Positions 57,870 through 64,000 of a stretch of 64,000 nt of DNA are shown in pieces. This DNA comes from Geomicrobium sp. JCM 19039 (lineage in GTDB: Bacteria > Bacillota > Bacilli > Bacillales > Marinococcaceae). Under the pieces are notes generated by a model. That model worked only from the letters and a program-made list of their open reading frames with translations. It was not told where the DNA came from and did not search any database. The stretch is taken from NCBI RefSeq assembly GCF_000698145.1, contig NZ_BAXB01000001.1, positions 310,001-374,000 of the forward strand, given 5' to 3'. Position numbers and translations under genes: made by a program. Numbering within the stretch: position 1 is the first letter of the stretch; the number at the start of each line of letters is the position of its first letter.

Positions 57870-58306
57870 AGGTGCAGCGTATACGTATAGAAGTCAGTTT
57901 CGCGTCTGTAGTTTAATTTTTCGTACAAATGTTGGGCGCGGGTATTGTTAATGGCAGTGCTCAATTCAATGGCGTTAGCACCAGTCTCTTTACCTAATTG
58001 TTGTGCTCGTTTCATGAGAGCTTCTCCTACGCCATGTTTCCGAGCGCCTTCTAGTACGTAAAGGTCATTAAGTATCCAGCTTTTTTGCATGGAAATGGAA
58101 GAATATGTTGGGTACAGTTGAACAAAACCAACGTCTTCCCCGTCGATTTCAGCGAGAAAGATGGTTGAATCACTATTCTCCAGACGCGCTTGTATGTACT
58201 CCGTAGCGCCTGGAAGGTCGCTCGTTTGATGATAAAAGCCCCTGTACAAATCAAATAATGGAGCTACTCGGCTCAGGTCTTCGATCGTTGCTCGTGTAAT
58301 ATGCAT
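57866..58306 (-). CDS. GNAT family N-acetyltransferase
   Basis: The 146-residue protein starts MHITRATIEDLSRVAPLFDLY and has the acetyl-CoA loop DLYVLEGARKHGVGEALMKRA and AQHLYEKLNYRRE. ATG 58306 is chosen as the conserved domain start; AAAGGGGAAAAC lies upstream. The substrate is unknown. Cytosolic. Confidence 0.85.
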   Translation of the reverse strand: MHITRATIEDLSRVAPLFDLYRGFYHQTSDLPGATEYIQARLENSDSTIFLAEIDGEDVGFVQLYPTYSSISMQKSWILNDLYVLEGARKHGVGEALMKRAQQLGKETGANAIELSTAINNTRAQHLYEKLNYRRETDFYTYTLHL

Positions 58307-58445
58307 CGTGTTGTTTTCCCCTTTTGGTTCAATATAATTTGTCATGGTCGCATGTCAATCCTAATGGAAACGATCAAGATTAAAAGGTTGCCCAGACACT
58401 TTTCCAAGCGTTGTGTAAGACATTAGAATTGTGGAGTGATGATGG

Positions 58446-58805
58446 ATGGGAGAATTAAAAGCACATATTCAACAGCTAGAAGAAAGCCATTTATCGTATG
58501 AGATTCGCTCTTCTCCTGAACAACTTCGCGGATTGTTATCGAAGGATTTTTTTGAATTTGGAAGTTCCGGAAAGGTTTTCTATACAGAAGATGTCATTCA
58601 ACCAGGTGTTTTTGAGGAGGTTGATTTAACGATGCATGACTTTTCCATACACCGATTGTCAACGCAATCCGTACTCACAACATATCGAGTGTTTAACAGC
58701 CAGACAAAAAGAGAGTCATTAAGAAGCTCGGTGTGGACATTCGAAGAGGGGCGCTGGCAATTGTACTTCCACCAAGGGACGAACATTCCTAAAGCATACG
58801 AATAA
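58446..58805 (+). CDS. DUF4440/SnoaL-like protein
   Basis: The 119-residue NTF2-fold protein has HLSYEIRSSPEQLRGLLSKDFFEFGSSG, then TYRVFNSQTKRESLRSSVW and WQLYFHQGT, as in small DUF4440 proteins. GGAG lies eight bases before ATG 58446. It is a single gene followed by a terminator. Function is unknown. Confidence 0.75.
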   Translation: MGELKAHIQQLEESHLSYEIRSSPEQLRGLLSKDFFEFGSSGKVFYTEDVIQPGVFEEVDLTMHDFSIHRLSTQSVLTTYRVFNSQTKRESLRSSVWTFEEGRWQLYFHQGTNIPKAYE

Positions 58806-58819
58806 GCATATGGACAATA

Positions 58820-58848
58820 AACACTCTCCAGCGGGTAGAGTGTTTTTA
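58820..58848 (+). terminator. Terminator
   Basis: AACACTCT (58820-58827) pairs with AGAGTGTT (58837-58844), followed by TTTAT. Confidence 0.75.
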
Positions 58849-58856
58849 TATTCATC

Positions 58857-58888
58857 ATGTGACACGTGTCACATAGAAGTGATGACAG
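58857..58888 (+). promoter_or_regulatory. DesR-type operator before second DesKR system
   Basis: ATGTGACACGTGTCACAT is a perfect 18-bp palindrome. Its core TGACACGTGTCA starts at 58860 and a TGACAG half-site at 58883, the same 23-base offset as before des (51365, 51388). Confidence 0.68.
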
Positions 58889-58955
58889 TCGTGAATAGGT
58901 TTCATCATGAGTCTTCGCTACAATAAAATTAGCCGAATCAGAGGAGATCGTGTGG

Positions 58956-60070
58956 ATGGATGTTTCTTTTTATCCGAATTATGCGAAGCGTTTTTTACTT
59001 TTGGAGCTCGTAAGTATTGTGTTTTTCTTTTTTAACGTTTTGACGTATGACAATGATTTCTCGTATGTGTGGAGAGTCTTGATTGTTCTCGTTATTTTAG
59101 CTCTATATTTAGGGACGCTCTGGTACTTTGATATGCGCTATGTGTTGTTTAGTGCACTTGCGTTTCTATTGTTTATTCTTCTAGCATTCGTGCTTCATTA
59201 TTATTTACTCATCTTTATGATCTTTTTTACAGATTTTTATCGAAAAGTCCCTATTGTTCCTACGCTACTATGCCAACAAGCGCTGCTCGTTGTGACACAC
59301 GGGGTTGTTTATGTAGTGGCTGTGCCACCGGCTGAGGGTGCGTATGTTTCAACCGTCCTTTTTCCGATCTTAATTATTCAGCTTCTAATTCCATACGTTT
59401 CTCGGTCCGTCATTCGAGCAAAAGAGTTGCAAAGAGAGCTAGAAAATACCCAGTCGCAATTGGATGTGTACATCCAAGAAGAAGAACGCAATCGAATTGC
59501 CCGTGAATTGCACGACACTCTTGGCCACACGTTAACGATGATGAAAGTGAAAAGTGAATTGGCTCTCAGATTTATCGATCATGATCCTGAACGTGCGAAA
59601 GCAGAAATGAATGACGTTCTACAAACAACGCGATTTGCTTCAAAACAAGTGCGTGAAGTTGTGACGACGCTTCGCTATACGTCCATTACAGAAGAAGTTA
59701 TGCACGCTAAGCAGTTGTTTCAGACGAATCAGACGACGTTTAAAAACGATGGTATTGTAAATGTCCCCGAATTGAGCGATGTCATTGAAACGATGATTGC
59801 TCAATCCCTTCGAGAAGCTCTACTGAATGTATATAAACATAGTGAGGCCAGTGAAGTAAGTGTATCTTTTTCTACCGATCAGCAATCGTTTACCTCACGT
59901 GTGGTTGATAACGGCAACGGTTTTGAGCAACAGCTCATTCCGTCTGGAAACGGACTCGATTCAATCGTGAGCGAATGAAATTAGCAAAAGGGAACGCGAC
60001 GATCCATTCAACACCAAAAGGTACGGTCGTCACGTTAATGATCCCAATTGGAAATGAGGAAAACAAATGA
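58956..60070 (+). CDS. DesK-like sensor histidine kinase (frameshifted at end)
   Basis: AGAGGAGAT lies eight bases before ATG 58956. About five membrane helices are followed by a coiled coil and the HPK7 core RIARELHDTLGHTLTMM, SLREALLNVYKHSEAS and DNGNGF. A missing base near 59962 hides the natural end RERMKLAKGNATIHS, which runs to 60070 and overlaps the regulator ATG. Restored length is about 371 residues. It has the same organisation as DesK; the stimulus is probably also in the membrane. Confidence 0.87.
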
Positions 60071-60675
60071 TTCGACTTCTCTTAGCAGAAGATCAAGTGT
60101 TACTCCGTGATGCGATTCAGTCGTTATTGCAACTGTCAGATCATATTGACATCGTGGCCTCAACGGGCAATGGGAGCGAAGCTTTACAGCTAGCGGCTAC
60201 GGAGCACGTCGACGTCGCACTACTGGATATCGAGATGCCGGGCCTCACGGGCATTCAAGTGGCAGAACAGCTGAAGAAAGGTGAAGAGTATGACGGCAAA
60301 GTCGCATTATTAACGACATTCTCACGTCCTGGGTACATTGAGAAAGCGATGATTGCCAACGTCGACGGTTATTTGTTAAAAGATGAACCAATCGAAACGT
60401 TAATTGAGTCGATTGTACGCATACATGAAGGAGAACGAGTCATATCGACCGATTTGCAACCGCTGCTATTTTCATTGGAAACGAATCCGTTGAATGAACG
60501 AGAAGTGATGTTGTTACACGCTGTTAAAGAAGGGCTTTCAACCGAACAAATCGCAATAGGGAAGCATTTATCAGAAGGAACGGTACGCAATTACTTATCG
60601 TCGGCTCTTCAGAAACTGCACGTCACTCATCGCCACGAAGCCGTCCGTATCGCCGAAGAGAAAGGGTGGATGTGA
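60067..60675 (+). CDS. DesR-like response regulator (NarL/LuxR family)
   Basis: The 202-residue protein is intact: RLLLAEDQVLLRDAIQSLL, phosphoacceptor in VALLDIEMPGLTG, and HTH with LNEREVMLLHAVKEGLSTEQIAIGKHLSEGT. It is coupled to the kinase gene. The near-identical operator before this locus and before des suggests overlapping or related targets. Confidence 0.9.
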   Translation: MIRLLLAEDQVLLRDAIQSLLQLSDHIDIVASTGNGSEALQLAATEHVDVALLDIEMPGLTGIQVAEQLKKGEEYDGKVALLTTFSRPGYIEKAMIANVDGYLLKDEPIETLIESIVRIHEGERVISTDLQPLLFSLETNPLNEREVMLLHAVKEGLSTEQIAIGKHLSEGTVRNYLSSALQKLHVTHRHEAVRIAEEKGWM

Positions 60676-60676
60676 C

Positions 60677-61296
60677 GTGAAGCGACGACAACAATTACTG
60701 TGGATCGGTGTGGTGGCGTGGGTGGCTTCATTACTTCCGATTCTCTACGAACCATTTGCTATCGCCGCCTCACCTGTGCCTTACGATTTTAGGATGCAAC
60801 CAATGAGTGATCTTGGAGTGACGGTATGCGAAGAAAATGCTTACCCTATGGCGAGCTATATGATCTGTTCTCCTCATTACCTAATCGTAAATACGCTATT
60901 TGTTCTTTCTGGAATGCTTATTTCGCCGGGGGAATTATTATTCACCAGTTCACACGTGTACCGGTTGCTTTTCGGTTATGGGTCGTATTTTCAGTTGGGG
61001 CGGTCCTATCTGGACTCATTCCTGCGGATATTCATTTTACTGCGCACACACTTCCGGCATTGGCGATGTTTCTTGTGCCGATCATACTAGCGATGTATGC
61101 GAGACGTGAACGCGCGGGCAAGACGCTAAATTGGGTTTTCTTTAGTTTGCTCATTCTCTGTTTTATTGGCATGGCATTAACCGTGTTCTTTCCGTTAATC
61201 GGTGGGTTGCTCCAACGAAGTTTTTACGTGTTCGTTTCCGTTTGGGGAGCACTGTTTACCTTACAACTCGTTAGAAACGAGAAGCAACAGCTGTGA
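60677..61296 (+). CDS. DUF998 membrane protein (frameshifted)
   Basis: The protein has six membrane segments and the DUF998 pattern, PYDFRMQPMSDLGVTVCE and SPHYLIVNTLFVLSGML, then (missing base near 60930) GGIIIHQFTRVPVAFRLW and HFTAHTLPALAMFL to 61296. GTG 60677 has AAAGGGTGG upstream and directly follows the regulator stop. Function is unknown. Position suggests it is part of the response unit of the second DesKR-like system. Confidence 0.77.
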
Positions 61297-61940
61297 GTTC
61301 TATACTCGTCAGTTATCAGTGGGAATGGTTTATTATTGCCGAAATCTCGAGTTGGTTATCGCTTCTTTTGTTTGGGGCGCTTCGTTATTTGTGGCAAAGA
61401 AAAAATGCGAGCATACTCTTCCTTATCACATTTATCGGAATGACATTGTTTCAAGCGGTGCTCGCACTTGTCGTTTACCGTGAGACAGGAGAAGTGTCTC
61501 CATTCACAATCATCATCACCATCTTTGTGCTGTATGCGTGTACGTTTGGCATTAGTGACTTCCGTCGCCTCGATCGTTGGATGCGTAAGAAGATCGGTCA
61601 GTTTCGTGGCCAAGACTTATTAACACCACGAGACCGGGAACGGATGAGGAAACAGCGAGATCCCCGTCAGATCATGCGAAAAGATTTTCTTGTTACGTCA
61701 GTGCACGTCCTTATTTTTCTTAGTGTGCAAGTGTTCTTTTGGTCGCAAGGACCTGTGCCGGTCTCAAGTTGGGGTGAATCGCTCAGAGATATCGGTGAAT
61801 GGTTTTCGGCAGGGGACTATGAACAGTCTCCGTATGCGTCAGAAACGGTTTTCGCCATCTGTTCTGTGTGGCTCATTGTCGTCGTCATTGACGTGATTTA
61901 CTCAGCCAGCCATCTCTTTTCGCTCGGGTCTAGAAGCTGA
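61293..61940 (+). CDS. Polytopic membrane protein, unknown
   Basis: The 215-residue protein has four or five hydrophobic segments and a basic cytosolic stretch in the middle (RRLDRWMRKKIGQFRG, RDRERMRKQRDPRQIM). GTG 61293 overlaps the DUF998 stop. It is the last gene of the operon starting at 58956. I do not recognise the family. Confidence 0.7.
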   Translation: MSSILVSYQWEWFIIAEISSWLSLLLFGALRYLWQRKNASILFLITFIGMTLFQAVLALVVYRETGEVSPFTIIITIFVLYACTFGISDFRRLDRWMRKKIGQFRGQDLLTPRDRERMRKQRDPRQIMRKDFLVTSVHVLIFLSVQVFFWSQGPVPVSSWGESLRDIGEWFSAGDYEQSPYASETVFAICSVWLIVVVIDVIYSASHLFSLGSRS

Positions 61941-62122
61941 TGCGTCTTTGTATGTTGTGGGAATGTTGACGAATAAATAGCGTCTCACGCTCTAAGTTCC
62001 TCGTTAACGTAACATCGAATCCGTTCTATGTGGGGATTTTAGCAGCATGTACGTTGCGACCGAATATTATTCCATCATAGACATACTGCTTTTTCGGCCT
62101 GAGCATTGGCGCGGGCATGGGA

Positions 62123-62168
62123 GGAGAAACTTACCATAGATGGTTTTGTGGTAAGGTTCTCCTTATTT
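62123..62168 (+). terminator. Terminator of the second DesKR operon
   Basis: GGAGAAACTTACCA (62123-62136) pairs with TGGTAAGGTTCTCC (62149-62162), with one G-A bulge region, followed by TTATTTTA. Confidence 0.7.
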
Positions 62169-62205
62169 TACGAGGCGTATTGTTGAAAATCTTCCCATAG
62201 AAACG

Positions 62206-62243
62206 TGAAATTTTACCATAGAATGACCAATGGTAAAATTTCA
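62206..62243. repeat. 14-bp perfect hairpin
   Basis: TGAAATTTTACCAT (62206-62219) and ATGGTAAAATTTCA (62230-62243) are exact complements. It shares TTACCATAGA with the preceding terminator. It could terminate the minus-strand GNAT gene. Confidence 0.6.
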
Positions 62244-62297
62244 GCCGAGTACGCTAGCAAGTTTTAGAAAATCCCATCATAGACAGGATGTATGATC

Positions 62298-63014
62298 TTA
62301 CCTTGCCCCTCCTAACTCCCGGAACGACTCCAACCGTTTGATTTGCTCTCCTTTATTATCAAAGTTAGCGGGAGAGAGCCAACGGTGGAAGGCTTGTTTT
62401 CGATCTGGCCATTCTTCCAATAGCATAGAGAACCAGCTTGTGTCTCTTGAGCGGTTTTTGTAGATAACAGCGTTTCTAAATGTTCCTTCGTATGTAAAGC
62501 CCAGGCGTTTTGCGCTATGGATCGACGGGGCATTTAAGGAGTCGCATTTCCATTCGTAGCGGCGGTATCTGAGCTCTTCAAATATGTATTCGGCGAGTAG
62601 CGCGTGGGCTTCAGTTGCCATTGCTGTCTTTTTGAGGGAATCTGAAAAATGGATGTTACCGACTTCGATGACGCCGTTACGGGGATCGATTCTAAGCAAG
62701 CTAAAAATACCGACGGGTTTCTCGGTTAATTTGTTGATGACCACATAATAAATGTGGATGTTGCTTGCAATTTTCTTTTCCATCAAACGTTCAAAATCGC
62801 TAAAATGATTCGGACGCTCCTCGGAAAGGTACGTCCAATGGCTCGGATGAGACTGCGAAAAAGCGTCGTATAGTTCCTTAGTGTAGGCAAGACTCAATCT
62901 CGTAACGATCGTGTATCGACCGATGTACTTCATTTCAGTAGGGATGACACTCTCTTTCCAATTCGGAAGGGGTTTTCCTACAGGTTGATTAAATTCATTC
63001 GTATTCTCGTCCAT
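62298..63014 (-). CDS. RimJ/RimL-type GNAT acetyltransferase
   Basis: The 238-residue protein belongs to the Acetyltransf_3 group: GIFSLLRIDPRNGVIEVGNIHFSD, TEAHALLAEYIFEELRYRRYEWKCD, SIHSAKRLGFTYEGTFRNAV. ATG 63014 has AAAGGG upstream; a longer frame starts before that site. It is likely to acetylate a small amine or protein N-terminus. Cytosolic. Confidence 0.85.
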   Translation of the reverse strand: MDENTNEFNQPVGKPLPNWKESVIPTEMKYIGRYTIVTRLSLAYTKELYDAFSQSHPSHWTYLSEERPNHFSDFERLMEKKIASNIHIYYVVINKLTEKPVGIFSLLRIDPRNGVIEVGNIHFSDSLKKTAMATEAHALLAEYIFEELRYRRYEWKCDSLNAPSIHSAKRLGFTYEGTFRNAVIYKNRSRDTSWFSMLLEEWPDRKQAFHRWLSPANFDNKGEQIKRLESFRELGGAR

Positions 63015-63088
63015 CGAATCAGCCCTTTTCTTATGAGTATAGCGAAAATAAAAACACAATCCAACGGTTGTTGGATTGTGCGAGTGTT

Positions 63089-63805
63089 TTAGATGGATAC
63101 GTTCGTGGATAAGAACTCCGCCATTTTTTGCTCGTGCTTGTCGAGCATCATTTGTTCTGGTTGAATGCCTTCGTTACGAAGTACATCGATGTTGTGAACG
63201 AGAAACTCATCGCTACCAACGATGTAGAAAAGACCGTTTTTGTCTGCGGCGAGTTTGCGGACTTCTTCGTAATAGTCCCCTCGGTTATCGACAAACTGGA
63301 CGGTGAACTTTTTCTCGGGTGCGGATGCAAACATCGTTGTGAATAGGTACTCTTTTGACGAGTCAATGTTTAAAGAATGAATTTGATTTACATTGTCCGC
63401 ACGCTCTAAATAATCAAGGACGAGCGGTCGGAATGTGGCTAGACCGACACCAGACGATAGCAAGTAAATATTCTTATCTTCTCTTTTCAATGGGACGTTG
63501 GAATGGGTCTTGAATAAGGCTACTTCATCGCCAATGTTTAGGTTTCTTAATATCGTCTTAAATTCTGAGCACTGTTCTTTTATACGCGTCGTAATGCCAA
63601 TGGAGTTCTCATGTGGCAATGTGCTAATCGACATGTGGCGGATGAGGCTGCGGTTTGGTTTCTCCCCAGCATTAAACCCTTCAAATGCCAGGTGAGTGTG
63701 TGCGCCTTCTTCCCATGTGAATCCTTCTGGGCAGTCGAGCATGTACGTTTTCACTTCAGGTGACTCGTCAATAATTTTATTAATCTTCGTCCAATAGATT
63801 TGCAT
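63089..63805 (-). CDS. FNR-type FAD/NAD(P)-binding oxidoreductase
   Basis: The 238-residue protein has a FAD-binding beta barrel (RHMSISTLPHENSIGITTRI) and a NAD(P)-binding half (IYLLSSGVGLATFRPLVLDYL, YYEEVRKLAADKNGLFYIVGSDEF). No iron-sulphur domain is present. GGGAGG precedes ATG 63805. It transfers electrons from NAD(P)H to an unknown acceptor. The promoter carries a perfect 7-3-7 palindrome resembling a Fur-family box, so iron control is possible. Confidence 0.82.
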   Translation of the reverse strand: MQIYWTKINKIIDESPEVKTYMLDCPEGFTWEEGAHTHLAFEGFNAGEKPNRSLIRHMSISTLPHENSIGITTRIKEQCSEFKTILRNLNIGDEVALFKTHSNVPLKREDKNIYLLSSGVGLATFRPLVLDYLERADNVNQIHSLNIDSSKEYLFTTMFASAPEKKFTVQFVDNRGDYYEEVRKLAADKNGLFYIVGSDEFLVHNIDVLRNEGIQPEQMMLDKHEQKMAEFLSTNVSI

Positions 63806-63844
63806 ATCGGTTCCTCCCAATCAAGCAAAAGTGTAAGTACCTTC

Positions 63845-63873
63845 ACTATATACTAATTGAGAACAATTCTCAA
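63845..63873 (-). promoter_or_regulatory. Promoter with Fur-like palindrome
   Basis: On the minus strand -35 TTGAGA and -10 TATAGT are separated by 17 bp. TTGAGAA-caa-TTCTCAA (63857-63873) is a perfect palindrome overlapping the -35. It resembles Fur/PerR-type boxes, but not their exact consensus. Confidence 0.5.
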
Positions 63874-63888
63874 GGGAGAGAGGTGAAT

Positions 63889-64000
63889 CTACTTGACGGC
63901 GCCCGTATCTTCTAGAGACACATCGACGTTTACACGAATGTCGGCATCTTGGAAATGGTCGGTTTCCCACTGTTGAATATCGAGCCCGCGAATATGATAA
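63889..64000 (-). CDS. C-terminus of a possible Ger(x)C germination protein (partial)
   Basis: The last 37 codons, ending at TAG 63889-63891, read RGLDIQQWETDHFQDADIR followed by VNVDVSLEDTGAVK. A V-x-V-x-V strand and then TG near the end recall the Ger(x)C family tail. The rest lies outside the window, so this is tentative. Confidence 0.4.
   Translation of the reverse strand, partial: YHIRGLDIQQWETDHFQDADIRVNVDVSLEDTGAVK

Overview
The window reads as a low-to-mid GC Gram-positive chromosome of the Bacillaceae, probably an alkaliphilic or salt-tolerant member. The signs are AGGAGG-type ribosome binding sites, frequent TTG/GTG starts, lipoproteins with very acidic mature parts, a glycine betaine/carnitine (OpuC-type) importer, a Des/DesK/DesR cold-response locus, a T-box before trpS, and TPP, guanidine-I and yybP-ykoY riboswitches of Bacillus type.

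Positions 1-15,600 are accessory and decayed: an IS4-type transposase fragment, two copies of an unusual OmpA-like lipoprotein gene (106-1385 broken, 6813-8640 longer but frameshifted), the 3' half of a tRNA-Leu(GAG) that marks an old integration site (1785-1841), a TetR/SnoaL/NmrA cassette, a CPBP protease, and pseudogenes of an M29 aminopeptidase (two pieces), a LysE/ArgO exporter and a GNAT enzyme. A family of small non-autonomous mobile elements with TA target sites occurs here (about 4160-4445 and 8711-9342) and again at 41908-42248 and 49244-49913.

Positions 15,661-21,536 hold the most interesting unit. A TPP riboswitch with its terminator precedes a LuxE-like acyl-protein synthetase, a LuxC-like acyl reductase, a ThiXYZ/SsuABC-type ABC importer and a short-chain dehydrogenase. 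I read it as a candidate system that imports an oxidised thiamine-related carboxylic acid and reduces it stepwise to the alcohol. No bioluminescence genes are present.

Positions 21,700-34,100 carry a DUF2834 protein, a guanidine-I riboswitch with ykkCD, a GH73 glucosaminidase, oxidoreductases with an AraC regulator, and a two-component system followed by an FtsX-type ABC transporter. From 34,195 to 41,830 lie a YkvI-type transporter, a carnitine-to-glycine-betaine operon (GbsR-like regulator, BKACE, carnitine dehydrogenase, thioesterase) and the divergent opuCABCD operon. Uptake and conversion of an osmoprotectant therefore sit together.

Positions 42,200-50,930 hold an SDR/TetR pair, a hydrolase, a peptide-binding lipoprotein, a manganese riboswitch before a 41-residue basic protein and a broken kinase gene, small membrane proteins and T-box-trpS. 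From 51,364 to 61,940 there are two DesK/DesR-type systems, whose upstream regions share an operator of identical geometry, plus a pentapeptide-repeat protein, hydrolases, a tandem-HTH TetR and membrane proteins. The right edge carries a GNAT enzyme, an FNR-type reductase and the end of what may be a Ger(x)C protein.

A caution applies throughout. More than twenty otherwise well-conserved genes are split by single missing bases, mostly in short homopolymers. Downstream start/stop overlaps remain intact. This looks more like deletion-type sequencing error than gene decay for the region after 15 kb. Coordinates of frameshifted genes span the inferred full reading frame.
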